DNA of 43,604 nucleotides. Source: Plakobranchus ocellatus (Eukaryota; Mollusca; Gastropoda; Plakobranchidae). Position 1 is the first letter of the stretch, and every line of letters begins with the position of its first letter. The DNA is taken from assembly GCA_019648995.1 (NCBI GenBank), contig BLXT01007988.1:477396-520999 (forward strand), written 5' to 3'. The notes under the pieces were generated by a model. The model was not told the DNA's origin. It did no database searches and saw nothing but the letters and a program-made list of their open reading frames with translations. Shown here piece after piece: positions 33,946 to 43,604 of the stretch. The translations under genes and the position numbers were made by a program.

Positions 33946-36751
33946 TTATATGGATGTTTGAAAAATTGGTATGCCAATAACTCTTTACACCGTCAAAGAA
34001 TTGTACAGAAAATAACAAACATATCCGGGTTAATCATGGCTGTCTGTGAGTGAAGTTGATGGTGAGAAACTTGGATCTATTTTTCTTTCATGTTTTTCTT
34101 TGTCCTACAGGTTGGTATTAGATCTAGATCTATATTTATATTGAATTTATCAGAAGGAATTTGTATTATCGGGTAGAGTGTACATTTATTTATTCAACTT
34201 CTTATCATAACTTTTGAGAATAGCAATTTGGGTCATTGACATGACGTTGAGAATCTTCGTATCTGAATGTCTTAGTCAGAGCTGCCTGCTGTATCAACAG
34301 CTAATCTAGTCTTTAGATTAGATCTATATCTGCTCCAGTCTATTCTTTTAAGTTTCAGTAAAATGCATAAGCCAAAAATACATCTAGATAGCCCCTTGTA
34401 CTTCTTCTTCTATTTATGTGGTGAAAACCTTCTTTCTTCTTACGAGTTACATGAGTGTGTGTGTTTGTTATAGTTAGAGAGGCTGGCGTCGATTTAGATT
34501 ATAACATGGTGATCAAATCTAATCTGTATTGATCAACATTTAGATACTAGATACTTAAGATTAGATCGCGATCAAGATCTATGCTCCTTTCGAGACTAAA
34601 TTAAGGTTAAAGCTTTTTGAAAGTATTAAGTAATGGCTTACTCGCAATGTTTGTGATTGAATGTGATTCTTGATGAAAACAATGGTATAATACCAAACAA
34701 TATTTAGTGGCAATGAGAAGAACCAATGATCTTTTATATTTTTTCAAGACTCTGAAAATCTGGGCCTTGATAAGATAGCTCAAAGATTCTGTGGCTGCTC
34801 AATTTGAACTTCTTTTTTGTATTTGTTTTCCAAAAATAACAAGAATTTAAATGCGGAGTTTTAAATAAAAAAGCTGGCTCTAGATCTAATTCCACGCAAA
34901 GAGGCTGGTAAAAAAAGGTATTTTGCACTGAAATTTATGTTCATTTATGTTGATCCAAGCCCTATATAGATCTCTCTTTGGGATTACTGTCACTGAATTT
35001 CTGATCACTACCCAAATGTAAGATTGTTAGAATGTCACAGCACCAATGGGATCAAAAACCTTTTTGGATCTAATCCATCATTGTTTGTTTCTTTGATTGA
35101 GAAGATAGATGTAATTAAACTTTGCGTACATTGACAAATTAAAGGAAATCAAACGATCGTCTATGAGATTAATAATTTTTTTTTGTTAATTCCGTTTCCA
35201 TTAGAGCAAAAATCTAGAGAACCATGAACTTAGTTTTGCTATTCACTATTCTATTTAATGCTCTCTATGAGATTAATCCTGTCTTTTCTGCAAACAATCT
35301 GTGATTTCATAGCTGATTAGCCTTGTGAACTTGTGTTTAATTTTTTAAAATTTTCTTTTTGTGACTCTCGCTCATAGTGCTCATGTTTAACATTTAGAAA
35401 GTTTCTTTTCATTGGTGTGAAGGCAAATCTTTATTGAGTTAGCAGGTAGATCTATAACTCAGATCCAAAAAATATAGAGATAAAAAAATGTTTTGTAGTT
35501 GTTGATCTCAATCTGAGTCTTAATCTCAGCTTCAATACTTGACTAAATTTTTGTTACTTTACAGAGTAAACAACCTGAAACTTTAAAATGTTTGAGCTCT
35601 CTCTCCTAGTCTTTTAAAACTGGATCCAGTTCTCTGCACTATAAAATGGTAGATGAGTCTGTGAGAAATGCAAATGAATATTTAAAATGAAACATGGCAG
35701 AGAAAGCAGTTTTGCTACTGTTAAAAAAAAAATTAGAAGAACCAAAATCCCCCCCCCCCCCCCCCAAAAAAAAACAAAAAGCAACCTTATGGCAAAATTC
35801 TTAAAAATTATCCTGGATTCTAACATTCCTTTCATGATTCAGGCATTAAGCCACCACAACATCCTGGGCTTGATGTAGAGAAGGAATATTTTTACCATAC
35901 TAATGCTCAATCAAATTTCCTTTGCGGAGATCACAGAATTTTTTTTTATGGAGATATATATGCATTAAGTTTCAGTAGTCAGTTACTCCATTATTTAAGT
36001 TAAACTTCATGAAAGAGCAAAGAGAGTGCAACTTGTTTTTTTTTATGATCAAAAGGATAGTTTGACTTTCTTAGAATCGAACATTTAGAGTATAAATTAT
36101 CATGGTCTGTTGGGTCTTAGGGCCTTTCCAAGAATACTTGTGTTTGTAAACATGCTTGGGTCTATGCCTATGTAATATAAAAGATTGCAATTAGTTTTAC
36201 TTTCTAAAATTCTTTCATTTTTATACAAATTTTATATTATAGGACAGGTTGAAAGAACAGGAAAGTATTCAAACTGATTAAAAAATCTCGAAATAACTAG
36301 ATATTTTGTTGAACTGTAGGAATAAAATATTTTTATTGAATGTATGTTGCCTTTGAATATGGCAAAAGCATTTGAAGTATACATGGCTTTAGTGCGTTTT
36401 TCATGGATGAACATTTCTTTTGATTTTATTGCAAAATCTTTCCACTTTTTAAACATTTCTCTCCAATTTTATATCTTTTGAGTTTGACATTAGAAATAGA
36501 TAAACATAAACAATTGACCATACTCGTTTGTTTTGAGGCTTCTGTTTGAAATAGCTTTAAACAATGAAATTACAAAACTTTGATTTTAAATAATTTTTGA
36601 TTTATGAAAGTCTTTCCAAAACTGTGTTGTGTAAAAAAAAATAATTTCTTATTACTTTATTTTTTATATAAGAAAGAGAAAGAAATTGTTTTGTACTAAA
36701 TTACAATGTATTTTTTACACCCTTTCTTCTCTTTATGTTTTGATAACGCAG
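33946..36751. promoter_or_regulatory. Shared upstream region between divergent GSAP and HDAC6
   Basis: About 2.8 kb separates the two start codons. No coding exon was recognised. The stretch 34021-34061 ends in GATG/GTGAGA and could be the donor of a non-coding first exon of HDAC6, which would put both transcription starts within a few hundred bases (inference). The region contains many agatct/tagatc motifs, a C-run at about 35750-35765 and no obvious CpG island or canonical TATA box that I could assign. Confidence 0.4.
34021..34061 (+). other. Candidate non-coding first exon end of HDAC6
   Basis: Called only from the donor-like GATG/GTGAGA at 34061-34062 on the plus strand just beyond the GSAP start, combined with the need for an exon upstream of the acceptor at 36751. 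The exon's 5' end is not visible. It contains a short upstream ORF of five codons. Weak evidence. Confidence 0.2.
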
Positions 36752-36814
36752 GATCTCAAAGAGTAGGTAGCATTCTTCTGGCAGTTTAAACATGGCTGCA
36801 CCTGTGGAGGAGAG
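36752..36814 (+). CDS. HDAC6: HDAC6 exon 1 as called: 5' UTR tail and start codon
   Basis: A pyrimidine-rich stretch ending in acgcag/gatctc at 36751 looks like an acceptor, so a non-coding exon probably lies further upstream. In this exon an in-frame TAG at 36768-36770 precedes the ATG at 36792, which fixes the start. The context AAACATGG is favourable (A at -3, G at +4). Coding sequence is MAAPVEE plus two bases of Arg, then AG/GTAAGT. The catalytic domain begins almost at once (RTAVVFD), so the long N-terminal extension seen in vertebrate HDAC6 is absent. Confidence 0.78.
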
Positions 36815-39800
36815 GTAAGTTTGCATAGACTTCATATGTATTACATTTTAACTTACGTGAACACATATATAGTGAAAACACCTGCCATAACATACTTTCT
36901 AGTTCTAGGCATAATTGAAAAAAAAATCTAAAAAAATTGGCTTCATTCAATTCTGCCATCATTTTTGCCAAAACTCTATTATCAGTATTTTTAAATGATG
37001 TAATCATTATTGAGTCTCATTAATCCCATTAAATCTCAATATTTAATCCCCCTATTTTCAAAGGCGCACGGCGGTGGTGTTTGACAAGAAGTTGGAATCC
37101 CATTACAGTAAGTGGAACAAAGACTTCACAGAAACGCCCAACCGTGTGGTTGAAATTCTTCACAGGTGTGAGCAATTAAACCTCCTTGAACGCTGCCTTA
37201 GGATCCCTGTAAGTGCCGCCTTTCTTTTTCTTTGCTTCATGAATGCTTTTTGATTTTAAAAACTTTATAGCTTCTCTCAAGTCCATTTTGTTCTGTTTTT
37301 TTTTTTCATGAGAAAGGAAATTAATGCCATACTATAATTATCTTTTTATAAAGTTTTCAGCTTCAGTTACTGAGTTGGGTTTTGTGACAGTAAAAATGTA
37401 TACATAATACAAATTTTCATCCTAAATGTAAACTTTTATTTTAACATGGCAGCCTCTAAATCTTAACAGTTTATTTTCTTTGAACATAAACTATACATTA
37501 AATTGCAATTCTTTTTTTTTTTAACACTTGTATTTTTCGTGAGGAGCATATTTTTTTTTCCTCTTTAAGGGCATAACTAAATGGGAGGAGGGAGGGGGGA
37601 ATGCTTTTTGATTTTAAAAACTTTATAGCTTCTCTCAAGTCCATTTTGTTCTGGTTTTTTTTTTCATGAGAAAGGAAATTAATGCCATACTATAATTATC
37701 TTTTTATAAAGTTTTCAGCTTCAGTTACTGAGTTGGGTTTTGTGACAGTAAAAATGTATACATAATACAAATTTTCATCCTAAATGTAAACTTTTATTTT
37801 AACATGGCAGCCTCTAAATCTTAACAGTTTATTTTCTTTGAACATAAACTATACATTAAATTGCAATTATTTTTTTTTTTAACACTTTTATTTTTCGTGA
37901 GGAGCATATTTTTTTTTCCTCTTTAAGGGCATAACTAAATGGGAGGAGGGAGGGGGGAATGTGGGAGTGTTAGTACAGTTATTGTTTTTGTAAATGTTTT
38001 TGCTTTGAAACATTGACATCACTTTGATGACCCTAAGTGATATTGTAAGATGAGAACACAGGAAATCAGAAATATTTGTTGTCTATTTTTCAAACTACAA
38101 AAGGATTCTTACAACAACTTACACAAAGATGCTAGAAGGGAATAAAGATACTTCAAGGACATTCTGTTGAGGAATTGAATCCAAGAAATGAATTTGATGA
38201 TAAAACAGAATGTCTCGTTGGGTAGATATAATCTATACCAAGTATATATCTTTGGAACAGTAATGGAAAACTAAAATGAGAAGATTTGCATCTCATTAAA
38301 AAAGTCGCATTCATTGACGTATAAGTATATTTTATTGAGTCCGTATAAAGATGTGATTTATCATTAGTATTAACTTGGTATTTTCCAAAATCAGTAAATT
38401 CCTACAAATTTTTCAAACTTTGTTCTTTTAAAAGGCATAGTTTGCTCTAACAATGTTATAAATGTATCAGCATAATTTTTTCAAACAAATTTTCAAATTT
38501 TGTTTTGTCAGGTTCGTGAAGCTACTGAAGCAGAAATCACAACTTGGCACACAAAGAATCACCTGAAAATTTTGGAAAGCACAGCCAATATGACAGAAAA
38601 TGAACTGAAAAGAATTTCTCAGAAATATGACTTCATCTACTTTCATTCAGTAAGTTCATGTTTCACAGATAAGCAAGTTTTGTATGAGAAAGTGCAAAAT
38701 TCGGGACAAAAATTATCTTTTTACTAATGCATCAGAAGTATGCAATTCAGCCTTTGTCAAAGGGTCATGCCTCTGTTGTTGATGATGAAAGGCAATGTTT
38801 TCAACAAAAGTCAAGGCTTTTCCAATTTTTTCATTAAATAAAAAACTTGTTTTTGCATTCCTTTTAGCCTTACCATGATTTTGTCATAAATATCTTTTGA
38901 TTTAATCTAATTGAATTTTAATAACCTCACTTAGAACCATCAAATGTGATATTAACAATTTTGGTTGTGTTACTTCTAAAACATAATTTGCTGTTTTTGG
39001 AGAAACAAAGCCACTGTAAATAAAATGAGCATGCAAGTTAAATTGGTGTATTAGCTTCCCAGATATCACTGAACTAAAGTAGAGAAGATGATGCTGTAGA
39101 TTGGTTGTTGGCTTGGCATATTTTTAATCCTCTGATATTTAAAATGGTATTGCTGAAAACAAAATCACAAATATTAAGTCACAGTCACAGTGTCAGGTGA
39201 AGTGTGTTTTAATTTAAATCAACAGTTCCTTTTTAAAATATGTATCTGACAAGATTAATGCCTGGAATTTGATTTTTTTTTTTTTTTTTCTGAATTGAAG
39301 TCTTCCGATTTATAACATTTTTCGTTTGATTTGATTTCAGAAATCTTCAGAGAATGCCAAATTGACTCTAGGAGGGGTTATAGATCTAGTTGAAGCCGTA
39401 GTTACTGAAAAGGTAAGAAGTTGTTAAAACATTGAGTTATATTTGTTATGATTTTTTTCCCTGCAGAGGTAGAATAATATAATTTCTATCTTGACGTTTT
39501 AAAAAGCACTTGTCAAAAGTTGTGAAATTTCAAACTTCAATTTGTAAGTTTCAGAAGTTATATTTTCTTTTCATATTTATTTTCAAATTTTTAAAGACAT
39601 TTCTCATTTGCATCTTGAAAATTTTCATTGCTTAATTTGGAAATTTCATAAGAGCAGACAGACCTTGATTGTGTTACATACAAATATTCTAAAGTAACAT
39701 CTTTTGTTTTCAGGCCTCTAACATTGATCACTGCCAAGGTAATTTTCAAAGCTTCTCTGTCCTGCAAGATTTCATTTTTTAAGATTGAATCTGTTGAAAG

Positions 39801-42376
39801 GTAGACTGCATATTTCTGACGTCATAGGCATTTTCAGTGCCTCAATTTTCTTTTTTTATAATGAGACAAATCCATTGTCTTATAAATATGTATATTCCAG
39901 TAAAAATTTGTGTGATTAGCATGATATATTCTTATCTTAGTCATTCGTCCTTTTCCTTTCAAAGGTAAGAAATGGCATGGCCATTATCCGTCCACCAGGT
40001 CACCATGCCATGAAAGAGGAGTTTTGTGGGTATTGCTACCTGGGCAATGTTTCCATAGCAACACAACTAATGTTGGACAAATATCATTTACAAAGGTGAA
40101 AATGTTTTTTTTGTTTTGTTTTTTTTTTTGACACAGTTACATGATCTTTTTTTTTTTTCCCTTTTCACTTTTGTTTTGTAAAGTCTAAACGTCATAGAAT
40201 GGGGAAAATTTCCACACAAATTTAAAGTCCTCAATAATTTAACAATACTCAACTGAATTTTTCTCTCACAAAATCTTATTAAACCATGAAACAGAAGTTT
40301 AACATTGTGATGCTCAAAAATTGACTTTAGTTTCTGAATTTTTTTGTTGTTGTTGTTAAATGAGACCTCAGTAATTTATTTGTTTTTAGTTTTGTGATAT
40401 GTGTTTTATTAAAATAACTCTCTTATTTGCATTTCCTGTACAATTTGTTCTTAAAAACAAAAGTTATATCCTCTGGCTTTAATACACTCAGTTCTATGTA
40501 CAACTTTTTTGCTAGATGGTATTGAAATATCCTTTTGAATGTTTGCTCGCTTGTGGATCTTGTAAGATCAATTTATGAGACTTAAATTTTTTTATACTCC
40601 TTATTTTTTTTTTACTGGCAATCAAATTCTGATATAAATCAGAACTATGATGTGGATTGAAATATTGAAATATGATTGAGAATCAGCTTTTATTTCTCTA
40701 GTGTCTATTGAACTTCATGGATGGAAACAGAGAAAAAAAAACAACTCCACATCAAAGTTTGGTTTTAGTGCACACTGTCTCATATTTTGTTTCTTTATTC
40801 TTTGCAGGATTTTGGTTCTTGATTGGGATGTTCATCATGGTCAAGGCACACAATATGCATTCTACAATGATCCACGGTTGGTGTAAATATGTCACTAGGC
40901 TAATTATGATTGACATTAATTCATGTATTGCTTAGGGGACCTGTGAGCACACAGTTACTTTTAAGTGTGGTTTTAGCAGTGCAACGGAGAAATGTGATGA
41001 TTTTCTTAATTTGGATGAAATAGTTACAATCATGGTTTTTTTTTATATTACATGGTTGATAAGATAAAGCAATTCATTTAAACAAAAAAAAAGAAAGAAA
41101 AAGGCTGTTTCTAAAACTATAAAAGCATTTCAGATTTTTCTGCCATGTTGACTTTTCTTTTTTCCAGCTTTGTGTGGTATATAGCTAAGATAGAAATTGA
41201 CATTCATTTTTCAGAGTCCTGTTTGTGTCCATCCACCGCTATGAGCATGGCAGAGAGTGGCCAAACCTGAGGGAAGGAGATTATGACTTCACTGGCGATG
41301 GACCTGGGAAAGGCTTTAACATAAATGTTCCCTTGAATGAGGTGTGTTGATTGCCAAATAGAAAGTTTGGGTTACATTTGTTTCACCTTACTCATATATT
41401 TTGTTTTAAAGTCCATTTGTGAATTGAAAAAAAAAAAAAAAATGGGAAATGTGTTCAATGTCTTCCTTTTTAAGCCATCTTCTTCACAACTATTTCTTTT
41501 TTGGAAGAAGTTGGTGTAGTATTTTTACCATTTTTTTTTTTTTTTAAAAGAGACACTCAACATGTAATTTGATGTAAGAGTCTTTCACAAGTGACTGAAG
41601 TTGTGTGTTCTGGATAGCAGATGAGTGAGGTGCAACTATTGGATGGGTTACTTGGTATACTTTTCTCAAAAAAATTATCAATTCTGTAAGCTGAAAATCA
41701 AGAATAACTAAATCTAACTGTATTACTGCTAATTTGTCCTAACAGTTTGTGGATTCAGTAGTATTATTGAATCTTTTTTTTTTCAATTCCCTGATTTCTT
41801 TTCTTTCTGTTTTTCTTTTTTTTTTTCTTTGTTTTGTTGTTTGATGGTTCTAAAATTATTGTATGAAAAAATGTGGTTTCCTCCTTTTCCAGATTGGCTG
41901 TGATGATAGTGATTATATGGCCATAATGTTCAACCTTCTCCTGCCAATATTTTATCAGGTTAGTTTGTGTTTTTCCATCTTGCAAACTCCTGATTACTGT
42001 ATCAAGTAATCCCATCTATGTTCCATATAGAATGTGACTAAGCGGACTTTTGAGCTACATGACATAATTCTTCAATTATTTTTCTATTTATTTAAATATA
42101 TTATGGCTTTAAACCGTTTTTTTAGAGCAAAATTCAAAAAAGGCAGAAATAGACAAAGATCAGCACATGTGAAAAATGTCATATTTGTAATGGCAAAAAA
42201 AACCCAAGAATAATCTAAGCTTTTTGAGAGCATAATGGATAGTTTTGTGCTTGTTTCAGATCCTATATTTTTTTCTCTAGAATTTCCTCTGAGCAATATT
42301 TTTTCTTCATCTTCAGTTTGACCCACAATTGGTTTTGGTGTCTGCAGGCTATGATTGTGCCATAGGCTGCCCAGAG
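36752..42376 (+). CDS. HDAC6: Histone deacetylase 6-like (class IIb), first catalytic domain, 3'-truncated by window
   Basis: Nine exons encode 277 residues from the start codon into the first deacetylase domain. Exons: 1, 36752-36814 (ATG at 36792); 2, 37064-37208; 3, 38512-38649; 4, 39341-39412; 5, 39965-40095; 6, 40808-40876; 7, 41215-41341; 8, 41893-41958; 9, 42317-42376. Motifs: [14 protein letters not shown] with the active-site pair His139-His140; [12 protein letters not shown] with zinc ligands Asp177 and His179; [13 protein letters not shown]; and VLVSAGYD with zinc ligand Asp270. Known family role: zinc-dependent removal of acetyl groups from lysines of tubulin and other cytoplasmic proteins. 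Still missing are the Gly-Gly-Tyr region, any second catalytic domain and the zinc-finger ubiquitin-binding domain. HDAC10 is the alternative, but HAMKEE..GYCY and AIGCPE read more like invertebrate HDAC6 domain 1. Confidence 0.85.
37241..37956. repeat. 358-bp tandem duplication in HDAC6 intron 2
   Basis: The segment beginning gaatgctttttgattttaaa at 37241 recurs at 37599 with only a few differences, mostly in homopolymers plus single changes such as cacttgtattt/cacttttattt. The period of 358 is exact at both ends (ggggggaatg at 37594 and 37952). No splice site is included. Confidence 0.95.
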
Positions 42377-42666
42377 GTAACAATTTCAATATTCTATTGA
42401 AGGTCTTAAGTACGCTTCAGCTGAGAAGTCTTTTTTCCTCTCCAGAAAGTGAGAAATGATAGTTTATTTTTTTTTTTTTTGAAGTTTCTTCACTGAAAGC
42501 AGAATAATAGATTAATATAAAAATAGTACAAGAAGATCTTCCAACCCTATTAATTTCAGTAAATACCTACGAAAATGAGGACCAAATTATAATTACTGAA
42601 GTATTCAAGTGTGATGAAAAATACTGAAATTTTGCTTTTTTTTAAAGAAATGGGCGCATTGACTTG

Positions 42667-42698
<32 letters not shown>
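42667..42698. repeat. (AT)n microsatellite in HDAC6 intron 9
   Basis: A run of about 14 AT/TA dinucleotides, simple repeat. Confidence 0.92.
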
Positions 42699-43413
42699 GT
42701 CAAATAGTACTCATTATTTCTTAAATAGGTTGTGCATGGTGTTAAAATATTAATTGTGAAGTCCTTAGGGGCATCAAACTATTACAAAAAAACCTATGGG
42801 CATGGAAATTGTAGAAAGATTGTTTGTGTCTATTGCTTAGGGATAATTTACCTCTGTTGTTAAAGGCATTCATCTATAATGTCTGTGTTGGTAATCTAAA
42901 GCAACTGAGATGCTTTTGTAAATTACTGAAATGGTGGTGCCCAAATCTCTAAGTTGGCAGCGCTGTACAAAGGTGAGTCACAAAGAAAATTCAAAACAAG
43001 TCTAAAGTTATTTGCTAAATGTTTAAATCTTGTATTTCTTACCTTTTCTTAGGGCATGTTGAATCAATTGCCCTGTGTGACTAATAGCAATGTTTGAAGA
43101 AAAGAGAGCTTCCAATATTTGTTAAGAAATTGTAGTGAAAATTATGCAAAGAATGCTCTGGACCAGAATGGTCAAAGCAAACAGCACTGAAGAAATGGCA
43201 GGTTAGATAGCAATAAAGAAATAGGAATTGCTAAGTTTTATTTTTGCTGCCTTTCTTCTGTTGTCAATTCTAGGAGCAAGTAAATTCTGAAGCTCTTGTC
43301 ACGACAAGGGTTTTTCTCAAAATTATGGAGCAAACCTAATTGAATTTTGGTATACAAAATGATCACCTGTACATTTTTTGTTGTTGCAAATTTTTCTCAC
43401 AAGATATAAATAT

Positions 43414-43604
43414 CAGCATCGGTGGCACTGTGGCTCTAGCAAGTCTGCCCTGAGATCTGCAGGGACCCTTTTGTGGTGGGTTTAAGCCCCACCACCGGCG
43501 CCCTGGCCTGACAGGGCCTGAAAGCCTGAGATAACCTTGTTGTGGACTGGCTATATACAAAAAACCAAACTGAGCCCCCCCGAAAAAAAAAAAAAAAAAA
43601 AAAA
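43414..43604 (+). mobile_element. Second tRNA-like SINE, ends in poly-A at window edge
   Basis: Starts near gcatcggtggcactgtggct with a tRNA-like head. A B-box-like GGTTTAAGCCC lies at 43479-43489, followed by a GC-rich body (ccaccggcgccctggcc) and a final gagcccccccg plus at least 21 A. It is far more GC-rich than its surroundings and lies in HDAC6 intron 9. It differs from the intron 28 SINE. Flanking duplications cannot be checked because the window ends in the tail. Confidence 0.65.

Larger units (their letters stand above)
42377..43604 (+). other. HDAC6 intron 9, start (continues beyond window)
   Basis: After the donor AG/GTAACA at 42376 no exon encoding the expected continuation of the deacetylase domain is visible before the window ends. 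It contains the AT microsatellite, an acceptor-like site at 43052 and the terminal SINE. Confidence 0.65.

Noticed and set aside
38500-38727. Plus-strand ORF continuing past HDAC6 exon 3
   Set aside because: The part beyond 38649 reads into the intron; the splice donor TCA/GTAAGT and the join to exon 4 are clear.
36752-42376. HDAC10 as the identity of the plus-strand deacetylase
   Set aside because: The HAMK..GYCY and [10 protein letters not shown] features read closer to HDAC6 domain 1 of invertebrates; the decisive HDAC10 gatekeeper region is outside the window, so this remains a preference and not proof.

Overview
The window is a piece of an AT-rich animal genome. It holds many-exon genes with small exons, GT-AG introns, a tRNA-derived SINE with target-site duplications, a decayed LINE end, and abundant poly-A/T tracts and local tandem repeats. 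Reassembled proteins resemble invertebrate family members. The repeat style, including dispersed agatctagatct-type motifs, suggests a mollusc, perhaps a heterobranch gastropod. That lineage call is inference and not proven.

Two protein genes lie head to head. On the minus strand, from about 33945 down to 5131, is a complete 30-exon gene. By hand splicing, every exon boundary agreed with GT/AG signals and reading phase, and the product is about 1153 residues. I identify it as gamma-secretase-activating protein (GSAP/PION) by comparing blocks along its length with the vertebrate protein as I remember it. On the plus strand, from 36752 to past the right edge, are the first nine exons of a class IIb histone deacetylase, most like HDAC6. 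They encode 277 residues and most of the first catalytic domain. The zinc ligands and the paired active-site histidines are present. The remainder, including the active-site tyrosine region, lies beyond the window.

Layout: 1-5130 is 3' flank or 3' UTR of GSAP, with a 49-bp minisatellite near the left end. 5131-33945 is GSAP; its 5-kb intron 28 carries a SINE, intron 5 a LINE fragment, and intron 4 a hairpin, a 21-bp minisatellite and a poly-C/N assembly gap. 33946-36751 is the shared upstream region. 36752-42376 is HDAC6, with a 358-bp tandem duplication in intron 2. 42377-43604 is HDAC6 intron 9, ending in a second SINE-like element whose poly-A closes the window.

The most unusual feature is that several GSAP 5' splice sites are tandemly duplicated. 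At exon 17 a 42-bp unit, and at exon 18 a 61-bp unit, repeat the exon end together with its donor site. Exons 7 and 13 have related duplications at the start of their introns. The exon 17 copies would allow in-frame 14-residue extensions by alternative donor choice. I found no bacterial-type system, CRISPR array, tRNA gene or rRNA gene.
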